Shown: positions 15,842 to 24,424 of the stretch, in pieces
How positions within the stretch are numbered: the first letter of the stretch is position 1
How the letters are laid out: every line of letters starts with the position of its first letter
From: an uncultured Chlorobiota bacterium
Lineage (GTDB): Bacteria > Bacteroidota > Bacteroidia > Bacteroidales > JAADGE01
DNA length: 37,743 nt
Direction of reading: 5' to 3'
NCBI GenBank assembly: GCA_947311445.1
Contig: CAMZKV010000017.1
Span: forward strand, 1 to 37,743
Translations under genes and position numbers: made by a program
The notes under the pieces: model-generated
Seen by the model: only the letters and a program-made list of their open reading frames with translations
What the model was told of the DNA's origin: nothing
Databases searched by the model: none

Positions 15842-16483
15842 ATGACTGATTCATATAGATTTAAGGGCTTACGAAAAAGATTGGTAGATATTTTAAAAAG
15901 CAAAGGAATATCAGATGAGAAAGTTTTAAATGCAATCTTAAAAATTCCCAGACATTTATTTATGGGAAAGGGATTTGAAGAACATGCGTATAAAGATAAC
16001 GCATTCCCAATTGCTTCTAATCAAACAATTTCTCAACCATATACAGTTGCTTTTCAAACAAGTTTACTTGATTTAAAAAAAACAGACAAAATTTTGGAAA
16101 TTGGAACCGGTTCCGGATACCAGGCTGCAGTTTTATCAGAAATTGGTGTTAAATTATTTACAATTGAAAGGCAAAGAGAACTTTATTTATCATCAAAAAT
16201 CATTTTAAAAAAATTAGGTTATAACCCATATTCGTATTATGGAGATGGGTATAAAGGGCTTCCTACTTATGCCCCATTTGATAAAATACTAATTACGGCG
16301 GGGGCAGAAAAAATTCCGGAAAACTTATTAGAACAATTGAAAATAGGAGGTGTTATGGTTGCTCCTATTGGAGAAAGTAGTTCACAAGATATGCTTAGAA
16401 TTACAAAAATTGATGATTTTAAATTTAAAAAAGAGAATTTTGGAAAGTTTGTTTTTGTTCCGATGTTAAAAGGCAAGAATTAA
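15842..16483 (+). CDS. pcm: Protein-L-isoaspartate O-methyltransferase
   Basis: 213-residue cytoplasmic repair enzyme that methylates isoaspartyl residues in aged proteins using S-adenosylmethionine. The family motif ASNQTISQPYTVAFQ lies at about 58-72 and the SAM-binding loop LEIGTGSGYQAAVL at 85-98. YGDGYKGLPTYAPFDKILITAGA is the post-motif segment with the acidic residue and substrate loop. Length is standard. It is a single gene with a near-consensus -7 sequence TATCTTTA at 15811-15818 but no clear -33 element. Its 3' end faces the small gene at 16496 across 12 bases. Confidence 0.93.
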   Translation: MTDSYRFKGLRKRLVDILKSKGISDEKVLNAILKIPRHLFMGKGFEEHAYKDNAFPIASNQTISQPYTVAFQTSLLDLKKTDKILEIGTGSGYQAAVLSEIGVKLFTIERQRELYLSSKIILKKLGYNPYSYYGDGYKGLPTYAPFDKILITAGAEKIPENLLEQLKIGGVMVAPIGESSSQDMLRITKIDDFKFKKENFGKFVFVPMLKGKN

Positions 16484-16495
16484 ACTATATAAAAT

Positions 16496-16714
16496 TCATT
16501 CTTTTTCGGCTTTTTGTTTTTCTTTTAGTTCTTTATACCATTCAAAAAAATCATCATAAGTAATAATTGTTTCCCCAAAATCTTCAAGGAATTTATCTTT
16601 CTCATTTTCATTAAGATGGACTTTTTTAATTTTATAAACCCAGTTATCCCTTACTGAAAGTGAGTATCCTCCAATAATTCTGTTCCTCTCAATTACTTTA
16701 ACTTTATGAGCCAT
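16496..16714 (-). CDS. Small hypothetical protein
   Basis: 72 residues, not recognised. The N-terminal half looks like two or three beta strands (HKVKVIERNRIIGGYSLSV, NWVYKIKKVHL). The C-terminal half is helical and acidic-basic (EKDKFLEDFG, DFFEWYKELKEKQKAEKE). There is no signal peptide or membrane segment, so it should be cytoplasmic. The composition and the clean ORF between two convergent or divergent real genes favour a true gene. No promoter match was found upstream. Confidence 0.6.
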   Translation of the reverse strand: MAHKVKVIERNRIIGGYSLSVRDNWVYKIKKVHLNENEKDKFLEDFGETIITYDDFFEWYKELKEKQKAEKE

Positions 16715-16850
16715 TGATTTTTAAACTTTATGGAATTTTCACTTAGGTTAAACCATTTCAACAAATAATATCAAAATTTATACCAAAAGAAAGTAACTAA
16801 TTCTATTGAATAGAAAATAATTAACGATTATTCAAAAATGAACGAGTTTA

Positions 16851-16882
16851 TTTCGTTTTGATATTTCAATTAACTATTTTTG
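16851..16882 (+). promoter_or_regulatory. Possible promoter of the GT2 gene, with overlapping inverted repeat
   Basis: TATTTTTG at 16875-16882 is a perfect -7 element; TTTC at 16851-16854, 20 bases upstream, is a one-mismatch -33 element. An inverted repeat AACGA-7-TCGTT (16841-16857) covers the -33 position and could be an operator. Confidence 0.35.
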
Positions 16883-16907
16883 GGGTTTAAATATAGATAT
16901 AAAAAAT

Positions 16908-17858
16908 ATGACTCCTAATATTTCCCTTGTTATTTCATTATTGAATGAAGAAGAATCTTTACCAGAATTAACCGATTGGATTGTTAAAGTTTGTGATAAA
17001 AATAATTTTATGTATGAAATTATTTTAATAGATGACGGAAGTACTGATACATCATGGAATGTTATTAAAAAAATCTCTTCTGAAAACAATAATGTAAAAG
17101 GCATTAAGTTTATGAAGAATTATGGAAAATCTGCAGCAATATATGAGGGGTTTGCTGCTGCAAAAGGCGATGTTGTTATTACGATGGATGCAGACTTACA
17201 AGACAATCCGGAGGAAATACCTGAACTTTATGAGATGATTATGAAAGATGGTTTTGATATGGTTTCAGGATGGAAAAAGAAAAGATACGACCCTATTTTA
17301 AGTAAAAATTTACCAAGTAAGTTATTTAATTTTACTGCAAGAATGGTTAGTGGTTTAAAACTACATGATTTTAATTGTGGTCTAAAAGCATATTCGAATA
17401 AAGTTGTTAAAAACATTGAAGTTTATGGAGAAATGCACAGATATATTCCTATTTTGGCAAAACGTGCCGGTTTTAAAAAAATTGGAGAAAAAATTGTTAA
17501 ACATCAAGAAAGAAAATACGGAAAATCTAAATTTGGTTTAGAAAGATTTATAAATGGTTTTTTGGATTTATTATCTATTACATTTATAACAAGGTTTGCA
17601 AAACGTCCAATGCACTTTTTTGGAACAATTGGTTCTATTAGTTTTTTTGGTGGTTTGTTAATTTTACTTTATCTCTCTATTGAAAAAATATTCTTCGGAC
17701 AACATTCAATGACAAGCCGTCCTCTATTTTTCTTAGGTTTTCTTGCAGTAATTTTTGGAACTCAATTGTTTCTTACCGGCTTACTTGCTGATTTGGTTTC
17801 AAGAACTTCACAAGACAGAAACAAATACAATGTGGATGAGAAAATTAATTTAAAATAA
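16908..17858 (+). CDS. GT2 family glycosyltransferase (DPM1/GtrB-like)
   Basis: 316 residues. The GT-A domain occupies about 1-220: SLVISLLNEEESLPEL, the nucleotide-binding DDGSTD at 42-47, and the metal-binding MDADLQDNPEE at 93-103. HQERKYGKSKFG (around 199-210) is the typical motif before the membrane part. Two hydrophobic helices near 226-255 and 270-300 anchor it to the inner membrane. Relatives such as GtrB, ArnC and DPM1 load sugars onto polyprenyl phosphate. It may therefore make a lipid-linked donor for envelope glycosylation, for example for a GT117-type enzyme like the one at 7801; that link is speculation. The gene stands alone, with the convergent HTH gene 16 bases after its stop. 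Confidence 0.88.
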   Translation: MTPNISLVISLLNEEESLPELTDWIVKVCDKNNFMYEIILIDDGSTDTSWNVIKKISSENNNVKGIKFMKNYGKSAAIYEGFAAAKGDVVITMDADLQDNPEEIPELYEMIMKDGFDMVSGWKKKRYDPILSKNLPSKLFNFTARMVSGLKLHDFNCGLKAYSNKVVKNIEVYGEMHRYIPILAKRAGFKKIGEKIVKHQERKYGKSKFGLERFINGFLDLLSITFITRFAKRPMHFFGTIGSISFFGGLLILLYLSIEKIFFGQHSMTSRPLFFLGFLAVIFGTQLFLTGLLADLVSRTSQDRNKYNVDEKINLK

Positions 17859-17874
17859 AATTTACAACTGTTTT

Positions 17875-18870
17875 TTAAGAAGTTTCATCAATTTTTTTTC
17901 TAAGTCTTTCTAGTTTGTCTGATGCTCGTTTAAAAAACTTATACCTATGAATCTGCGAAACTCCACTAATTTGATTTGATTTTTTTGTTAAATTATTTAA
18001 CCAAACCTTAGTATCTCCAACAAAATTGGGATTTCCAGTTATTATTTTATTAAAAGTATGAACACTAAAATAGATTGATTCAAATTCAGCTTTTCGAGTA
18101 TAGATGCAATTATTACCTATTTCAATTTGACTATGGAATAAAACAAAATTCTCTTCTGTTTCTGCATTATTTATATTTTTATTGCCTATTTCTGCTTGTT
18201 TATTAAGAGTTTCAATTTCATTTTTTGCTTGTTCGCATACAATAAGTGCATCATCTTTGCTTTCAAAATTTCCTGTATCCCAGTAAAATTCTATCTGTTT
18301 AATAAGACTATTTATAGTTTCATCTGTCCAAATTTCTATTGATGGTATTTTACAATATATTTCAAATATTTTTTTGCCTAATTCAGCAAATTCCGGACTA
18401 ACATGAGCAACTGCAAACTTTTTGTCTAACAATGTTGGAACATTAACAACTGCTTTCATCCAATAAAACATTTTAAAAGCAGAAAGTTCCGGATATTTAA
18501 AATGATGAAAAATAGGGACATCAATAGCTGCATATATAATCTGTTTATTGTCAGCTCTTTCAATCTGTTCCATATCGTTTAAAATAGAAGTTAAATATGT
18601 TTTGAAACTTGATGAAGTTCCCATGGGTTCATAATTGAAAGCTATGTTTTTAGAGTTTTGAGTAAAAAGGTCGAATGAAATTTTATAATAAGTACACAAA
18701 TCATGAATTTCATTAATAGATAAAAGAGTTTCTCCTCTCACACGCCTATATACGCTATCTGAACTAATACCTAATACACTTGCCAACTCATCGGTAAAAG
18801 AAGTTGAGTTTGGAATCATTTCTTTAATTCTATTTAAGAAATTTATTTGTAAGGTATTATCTTTTAGCAT
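17875..18870 (-). CDS. Helix-turn-helix protein of unknown role, downstream of murA
   Basis: 331 residues. Residues about 8-55 form an N-terminal DNA-binding HTH: FTDELASVLGISSDSVYRRVRGETLLSINEIHDLC has the pattern of an XRE/BetR-like motif. The remaining 270 residues are mostly helical, with no motif I recognise, and may be a sensor or oligomerisation region. There is no signal peptide or membrane segment. The gene starts 11 bases after the murA stop and is probably read from the DUF4290-murA transcript. This kind of HTH protein is common in Bacteroidota. Target and ligand are unknown. Confidence 0.75.
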   Translation of the reverse strand: MLKDNTLQINFLNRIKEMIPNSTSFTDELASVLGISSDSVYRRVRGETLLSINEIHDLCTYYKISFDLFTQNSKNIAFNYEPMGTSSSFKTYLTSILNDMEQIERADNKQIIYAAIDVPIFHHFKYPELSAFKMFYWMKAVVNVPTLLDKKFAVAHVSPEFAELGKKIFEIYCKIPSIEIWTDETINSLIKQIEFYWDTGNFESKDDALIVCEQAKNEIETLNKQAEIGNKNINNAETEENFVLFHSQIEIGNNCIYTRKAEFESIYFSVHTFNKIITGNPNFVGDTKVWLNNLTKKSNQISGVSQIHRYKFFKRASDKLERLRKKIDETS

Positions 18871-18881
18871 ACTTAAATGTT

Positions 18882-20186
18882 TTAAATTCTTTCTATTTGA
18901 GCTCCTATTTCATTCAAACGTTTATCTATATTTTGATAACCTCTATCAATTTGCTCAATATTATGAATTATGCTTGTTCCATCTGCAGACATTGCAGCTA
19001 TAAGCAAAGCAATTCCTGCTCTGATATCAGGAGATGTCATTGTTGAAGCTCTGAGGTAGGATTCTCTGTTTAAGCCTATTACTGTTGCCCTATGTGGGTC
19101 GCAAAGTATAATCTTTGCTCCCATATCTATTAATTTATCTACAAAAAACAATCTACTTTCAAACATTTTTTGATGAATTAAAACACTTCCTTTTGCTTGG
19201 GTTGCTACAACTAAAATTACACTTAGAATATCAGGTGTAAGTCCTGGCCAAGGAGCGTCAGCAATTGTCATTATTGAGCCGTCAATAAATGTTTCTATTT
19301 CATAATTCTTATGTGCAGGTATTTTTATATCGTTCCCAACTTGTTCAATAATAACTCCAAGTTTTTTGAATGCTTGGGGCATCATTCCTAAGTCCGGAAT
19401 ATACACATTTTTTATAGTAATTTCAGAAGCAGTCATAGCTGCCAGACCAATAAAACTTCCAACTTCAATCATATCCGGCATAATTGTATGAGTACATCCT
19501 CCTAATTCTTTTACTCCTTCAATTATTAGCATATTTGAGCCAATACCTGAAATCTTGGCTCCCATACTGTTAAGCATTTTACTAAGCTGTTGCAAGTATG
19601 GTTCGCAGGCAGCGTTGTAAATAGTAGTTTTTCCTTCGGCAAAAACTGATGCCATTAGCGTATTTGCAGTTCCGGTAACAGAAGCCTCATCCAAAAGCAT
19701 ATATGAGCCTTTTAGCTTTTTCCCCTCTACAGAATATACTTTTTTTTCTGAATCATAGTTAAATTCAGCTCCAAGTTTTTTAAAACCCAGAAAATGTGTG
19801 TCTAATCTTCTTCTTCCAATTTTATCACCACCCGGAGCAGGAATAAATGCTTTTTTAAAACGAGCCAATAAAGGCCCTAAAATCATTACAGAACCTCTAA
19901 GCCTTGCTCCTTGTTGCTTAAATTCTTCTGTTATAAGGTAGTCTAAGTTTATCTTTTCAGCTTTAAAAACATAATCTGTTGCATTCAGCCTTGTTACTTG
20001 AACCCCAAGTTTATTAATTAACTTTATAAGATTATTTACATCTAAAATATCAGGAATATTTTTTACAATTACTTCTTTGGGTGTTAATAAAACTCCGCAT
20101 ATTATTTGTAGTGCTTCGTTTTTTGCTCCTTGAGGTATTAACACTCCGCTTAATTTTGTTTTTCCTTTTATTTTAAATGATGACAT
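18882..20186 (-). CDS. murA: UDP-N-acetylglucosamine 1-carboxyvinyltransferase (Asp-type active loop)
   Basis: MurA adds enolpyruvate from PEP to UDP-GlcNAc, the first committed step of peptidoglycan synthesis. The protein has 434 residues. Lys22-Asn23 in GAKNEAL, ARLRGSVMILGPLLARF, and the C-terminal PDIRAGIALLIAAM are family hallmarks. In the mobile loop the sequence is PAPGGDKIGRRRLDTH, so Asp121 replaces the cysteine that fosfomycin alkylates (Cys115 in E. coli). Enzymes with this change stay active and are fosfomycin-insensitive in other bacteria. DUF4290 lies 44 bases upstream and the HTH gene 11 bases downstream, all probably in one transcript. Confidence 0.95.
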   Translation of the reverse strand: MSSFKIKGKTKLSGVLIPQGAKNEALQIICGVLLTPKEVIVKNIPDILDVNNLIKLINKLGVQVTRLNATDYVFKAEKINLDYLITEEFKQQGARLRGSVMILGPLLARFKKAFIPAPGGDKIGRRRLDTHFLGFKKLGAEFNYDSEKKVYSVEGKKLKGSYMLLDEASVTGTANTLMASVFAEGKTTIYNAACEPYLQQLSKMLNSMGAKISGIGSNMLIIEGVKELGGCTHTIMPDMIEVGSFIGLAAMTASEITIKNVYIPDLGMMPQAFKKLGVIIEQVGNDIKIPAHKNYEIETFIDGSIMTIADAPWPGLTPDILSVILVVATQAKGSVLIHQKMFESRLFFVDKLIDMGAKIILCDPHRATVIGLNRESYLRASTMTSPDIRAGIALLIAAMSADGTSIIHNIEQIDRGYQNIDKRLNEIGAQIERI

Positions 20187-20230
20187 TTTAGTTCTTTAAA
20201 GTGATTTATCAATAATAAAAAAAAATATAA

Positions 20231-20875
20231 TTAATATCTTCTGCCTCCTTTATTTCTATCCTTTTTATCGTAATATTTTTTACCTGAATACTTCTTATCA
20301 GAATTATTTTTTCTTGGTTTCTTGCTTACTAAACTTCCTGATGCACTTAAAATCAAATCTTTATTGACTTTTAATTTGCCTTTTGTTAATTCTGAAATTT
20401 TCTGAAAAATAAAGCTATCATCTACTTGGTCTTTGCTCCAAGTAAGATATAATTTTTTCATATGGTTTGCCAACAGAGCAGTAAGAATAGTTTTTTCTTC
20501 TCCGTCTTCTAATTTTGAAGCATAATCTAACATATCAATAATATTTTTCCCAAAATGCTTATATCTAAAATTCTTATTTTTATAGGGTATTTTTTCCGGT
20601 TCTTCGGCAAAAGTTGTTGATTTTGGTACTGGAAAAGGAGAATCTTCACTAAGTTTAAATTTAGATATTATTACAAAATGGTCCCAAATTTTATGTTTAA
20701 AATCTCTTAAATCACGTAGGTATGGGTACATATTTCCCATATGATTTATTATTCCTTCTATAAATTTTGAACGTTTTTCTTTGTCTTCAATTTCAACTGC
20801 CTGTTCTACAAGTTTTTGAACATTTCTTCCATATTCAGGTAATATTAATTTGTTTAAGTTTGAGTTATATTCCAT
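20231..20875 (-). CDS. DUF4290 domain-containing protein
   Basis: 214 residues. Residues 1-180 are an all-helical DUF4290 domain opening with EYNSNLNKLILPEYGRNVQKL and containing HMGNMYPYLRDLRDFKHKIWDHF. The last 35 residues are very basic and Tyr/Gly/Lys-rich (KKPRKNN, KYSGKKYYDKKDRNKGGRRY), which suggests RNA or nucleic-acid contact, although no function is known. There is no signal or membrane segment. The gene precedes murA, a pairing I recall as common in Bacteroidota, and has a well-formed promoter 64 bases upstream of its start. Confidence 0.85.
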   Translation of the reverse strand: MEYNSNLNKLILPEYGRNVQKLVEQAVEIEDKEKRSKFIEGIINHMGNMYPYLRDLRDFKHKIWDHFVIISKFKLSEDSPFPVPKSTTFAEEPEKIPYKNKNFRYKHFGKNIIDMLDYASKLEDGEEKTILTALLANHMKKLYLTWSKDQVDDSFIFQKISELTKGKLKVNKDLILSASGSLVSKKPRKNNSDKKYSGKKYYDKKDRNKGGRRY

Positions 20876-20938
20876 TTTTATAATTAAAGTTTATTAAATT
20901 TTGTAAGGGTAAGTTCTGAAAAATATTTTTTCAAGAAA

Positions 20939-20969
20939 CAAATATAATGAACAAAATGCGAGGTGCAAA
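20939..20969 (-). promoter_or_regulatory. Promoter of the DUF4290-murA-HTH operon
   Basis: On the minus strand, TTTG (20969-20966), 19 bases, then TATATTTG (20946-20939). Both elements match the Bacteroidota consensus. The start would be near 20933, giving a leader of about 58 bases. Confidence 0.65.
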
Positions 20970-21008
20970 ATGTTTATTTATTTTATTAGATTTAGCAATG
21001 CCGAAGAA

Positions 21009-21830
21009 TTAATCAATTTTATTAAAAACATCATTGTTAACAGGGGGGTCATATTTTTTAATTTCAACAACAGACACTGTTGCAGCAATTACAGAAATAA
21101 CTGATACAAAGGCAGATATAACTATTCCAATATAGGGAATAAATAAAACCAAAGCAAAAATAGATCCATTAACTATTGCAACCCATTTGTATTTTCTTAT
21201 AAATTTTACACTTTCTTTTATACTTTTTTTTTCTCTTTCATTTGAATAATCCATATATGAAAACCCAAAAAAGTATGCAGAAATAAAAAACATGAATATT
21301 ACTCCAATCCAACTTATAAAAGATAATATTAGTCCAGCAATAAATACTAAAAATAGTATTCCCATTTCAAAAGATAAATTTCTAACTGCAATTGTTATTC
21401 CTCTTAAAATATCATTAATAAATTGTTTGAGATTAAAAGGGTATTCAAATTTGCCTTCTGTTAGAACAAATTCTGTTTTTTCAGAAATAATTGAAAAAAG
21501 AGGCGACATAAGTATTATCATAATATACCCCCCTAAAAAGGCAAAAGTTATGAAAAAAAGAACGTATATTAGACCCGTAACAAACACATTTAAAGTTCCT
21601 TGTAAAAATTTTGCTCCCCAAAATTCAGCACTTCCTAAATTAATCCAATCTATTAAACTTTCTCTCCCTACAACTGCTAAGTCAATAACTTGACTCATTC
21701 CAACAGTAAAAATTAAAATTGAAAGAAAAAAGGGAACAAGCATATATAAAATAAAGCCTTTAGAAAACAAAAGCTCAAGAGCTTTAAAATATCCTTTAAA
21801 CCCAATTGATATTTGTTTACTAAAAGTCAT
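21009..21830 (-). CDS. EI24/CysZ-like membrane protein
   Basis: 273 residues with about five membrane segments: near 28-48, 80-110, 150-175, 178-192 and 215-255. The opening FSKQISIGFKGYFKALELLFSKGFILYMLVPFFLS and the central FLGGYIMIILMSPLFSIISEKTEFVL segment match the EI24 domain family, to which CysZ belongs. E. coli CysZ transports sulfate. The role of the Bacteroidota members is unclear, and no cysteine or sulfate genes are nearby. The gene starts 30 bases after the lon stop, so it may be read from the lon transcript. Confidence 0.8.
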   Translation of the reverse strand: MTFSKQISIGFKGYFKALELLFSKGFILYMLVPFFLSILIFTVGMSQVIDLAVVGRESLIDWINLGSAEFWGAKFLQGTLNVFVTGLIYVLFFITFAFLGGYIMIILMSPLFSIISEKTEFVLTEGKFEYPFNLKQFINDILRGITIAVRNLSFEMGILFLVFIAGLILSFISWIGVIFMFFISAYFFGFSYMDYSNEREKKSIKESVKFIRKYKWVAIVNGSIFALVLFIPYIGIVISAFVSVISVIAATVSVVEIKKYDPPVNNDVFNKID

Positions 21831-21860
21831 ACAATGCTTTTTTTAAAAATTAAAATAATA

Positions 21861-24317
21861 TTATTCTTTTTCATTAATTTTAAACTTCACAGGATTATCC
21901 ACTTTTTGTTTTAGCAATGCTATTTCAAGAACTTCTGAAATGTTTTCAACAAAATGAAATTTTAGTCCTTTTAAGTAAAGTTCATTTATTTCTTCAATGT
22001 CTTTTTGGTTATCTTTTGATAATATAATCTCTTTAATATCAGCACGTTTTGCAGCAAGAATTTTTTCTTTAATTCCGCCAACGGGCAATACTTTTCCTCT
22101 AAGCGTCATTTCTCCGGTCATTGCTAATTTACTTTTAACTTTTCTTTGAGTAAAAGTTGAAGCTAATGAAGTTACCATAGATATCCCAGCCGAAGGTCCA
22201 TCTTTTGGTGTTGCTCCTTCTGGCACATGTACATGTACATTATAATTTTTAAAAACTTCATCATTTATATTCAGGCTCTCTGAATGCGATTTTATATATT
22301 CGTATGCAATTGTTACCGACTCTTTCATAACTTGACCTAAATTACCGGTTAAATTCAACTGCCCGCTTCCTTTACTTATGCTTGATTCAATAAATAAAAT
22401 TGTTCCTCCCACAGAAGTCCAAGCTAAGCCTGTTACTAATCCGGCATATTCATTCCCCTCATATTTCCCTTTTATATATTTAGGCACTCCAAGATAATTA
22501 ATAATATCTTCGGGTTTTAAATTTTTATTATAATTTTCTTCTGTCGCTATTTTTTTTGCAATTTTTCTTGTAACAGCTGCAATTTTCTTTTCTAAATTTC
22601 TAACTCCTGATTCTCTTGTGTAATTTGAAATTATTTCTTCAATAGCAGCTTTTGAAAACTTTAATTGACTTGCTTTTACTCCGTGTTCTTTTAGCTGGCG
22701 AGGAATAAGGTGTCTTTTGGCAATTTCAACTTTTTCTTCAATAATATATCCTGAAACATCTATCAATTCCATTCTGTCTCGCAAAGCAGGTTTTATTGAG
22801 CTAAGTGTGTTTGCAGTTGCAATAAATAGTATTTTAGAAAGATCGTATTCTAATTCTAAATAATTATCATAGAAAGTGCTATTTTGCTCAGGATCAAGAA
22901 CTTCTAAAAGTGCCGATGATGGATCACCTCTGTGGTCGTTCCCAATTTTATCAATTTCATCGAGTATAAAAACAGGGTTTGAAGTTTTTAATTTTTTTAA
23001 ATTCTGAATAATTCTACCCGGCATTGCTCCAATATAAGTTTTTCTGTGTCCTCTAATTTCTGCTTCATCATGCAATCCTCCAAGTGACATTCTGGCATAT
23101 TTTCTATCCAAAGCTCTTGCAACTGATTTTCCTAATGAAGTTTTTCCTACTCCGGGAGGTCCGTACAAACAAATAATTGGAGCTTTTAAATCTCCTTTTA
23201 ATTTTAGAACTGCCAGATGTTCTAAAATTCTATCTTTTACTTTATCTAATCCAAAATGGTCTTCATCTAAAATATTTTCTGCTCTTTCTAAATCAAAGTT
23301 ATCTTGGGTAAATTCGTTCCAAGGAAGTTCAACAAGTGTTTGAGCATAAGCTATTTGATAGGAATAATCTGGCGACATTGGATTTATTTGCTTCAATCTG
23401 CTTATCTGTTTTTTGAAAGCTTTTTTAACTTCTTCATTCCATTTTTTCTTTTTTGCTTTTTTCTGCAAACCTTCTATTTCAACTTTTGGAGATTCATGCC
23501 CAAGCTCGTCCTGAATAGCTTTCATTTGTTGATGTAAAAAATATTCTTTTTGTTGCTGGCTCATTTCAGTTTTTGCCTTGTTTTGAATATTATCTTTCAA
23601 CTCTAATTTCTGTATTTCTTTTGCAAGGTGTTTTATAAGCTCTCCCGCCCTATTGGAGATTTTATTCACTTCAAGTAGTGCTTGTTTATTTTTAGTAGCA
23701 ATATCACTATTAGAGGAAACAAAATTTATAAGAAATTCTGGATTGTCGATATTTTTTACAGCAAAAGTTGCTTCTTTGGGTATATTAGCAGACAGGTGAA
23801 TTATTTTAATAGAAAGTTCTTTTATTGAAAAAAGTTTTGCATCAAATTCTTGGGTTTCTTTTTTATTCGGTATAACATTTTCAAGAATTTCATATTTAAC
23901 AGTTAAGTTTGGTTTAACTTTAATAGTTTCAGTAATTTTAAATCTTTTTATACCATGAAGAACTGCTGTTTGTTCTCCTCCGGGCATATCAAATAGTTTT
24001 ACTACACGTGCAAGAGTTCCTACTTGATATATATCTTCAAATCCTGGATCTTCTACTTTTTCGTCTTTTTGGCTAACAATTCCAATAACTTGCCCTTTTT
24101 TAAATGCAGTTTTAACAAGTTTCAAGGATTTTTGCCTTCCTACAGCAATTGGAACAATAATTTTAGGAAAAAGCACAGAGTTTCTTAGTGTCATTAACTG
24201 CAACTTATCCGGAAGTTCAGAGTCTTCTAACTTTTCATTATTAATGTCTGAAATTATTGGGAAGAAGTCTGTATTATTATCTTGTTTATTGTTATCAAAA
24301 ACTATATCGTCGAACAT
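21861..24317 (-). CDS. lon: ATP-dependent protease Lon
   Basis: 818-residue cytoplasmic serine protease and AAA+ ATPase that degrades misfolded and regulatory proteins. The N-terminal substrate-binding LON domain runs to about 230 ([19 protein letters not shown] at 39-57), followed by a coiled-coil arm. The AAA+ module has Walker A GPPGVGKT at 386-393 and Walker [12 protein letters not shown]. The protease domain has the catalytic serine in PKDGPSAG (Ser709) and the lysine in GGIKEK (Lys752), 43 residues apart as in E. coli. All key residues are present and length is typical. No promoter matching both boxes was found in the 107 bases upstream. Confidence 0.97.
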   Translation of the reverse strand: MFDDIVFDNNKQDNNTDFFPIISDINNEKLEDSELPDKLQLMTLRNSVLFPKIIVPIAVGRQKSLKLVKTAFKKGQVIGIVSQKDEKVEDPGFEDIYQVGTLARVVKLFDMPGGEQTAVLHGIKRFKITETIKVKPNLTVKYEILENVIPNKKETQEFDAKLFSIKELSIKIIHLSANIPKEATFAVKNIDNPEFLINFVSSNSDIATKNKQALLEVNKISNRAGELIKHLAKEIQKLELKDNIQNKAKTEMSQQQKEYFLHQQMKAIQDELGHESPKVEIEGLQKKAKKKKWNEEVKKAFKKQISRLKQINPMSPDYSYQIAYAQTLVELPWNEFTQDNFDLERAENILDEDHFGLDKVKDRILEHLAVLKLKGDLKAPIICLYGPPGVGKTSLGKSVARALDRKYARMSLGGLHDEAEIRGHRKTYIGAMPGRIIQNLKKLKTSNPVFILDEIDKIGNDHRGDPSSALLEVLDPEQNSTFYDNYLELEYDLSKILFIATANTLSSIKPALRDRMELIDVSGYIIEEKVEIAKRHLIPRQLKEHGVKASQLKFSKAAIEEIISNYTRESGVRNLEKKIAAVTRKIAKKIATEENYNKNLKPEDIINYLGVPKYIKGKYEGNEYAGLVTGLAWTSVGGTILFIESSISKGSGQLNLTGNLGQVMKESVTIAYEYIKSHSESLNINDEVFKNYNVHVHVPEGATPKDGPSAGISMVTSLASTFTQRKVKSKLAMTGEMTLRGKVLPVGGIKEKILAAKRADIKEIILSKDNQKDIEEINELYLKGLKFHFVENISEVLEIALLKQKVDNPVKFKINEKE

Positions 24318-24424
24318 AAATTATTTTTTTTATTTAAGGTATAGTCAAGCCTTATGCCAATTATAAAACAGGAAAATGTGTCATATAATTTATAGTACTT
24401 GAATATCGGAGATTGAACTTTTTA

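Noticed and set aside
7801-17858. One exopolysaccharide biosynthesis cluster (DUF2723, sugar transferase, GT2)
   Set aside because: The three genes are on different strands and separated by unrelated genes; there is no flippase, polymerase, chain-length or other sugar gene.
20876-21008. Possible small RNA or small gene between DUF4290 and the EI24 gene
   Set aside because: No hairpin with U-tract and no convincing ORF; the promoter at 20939-20969 explains the conserved-looking part.
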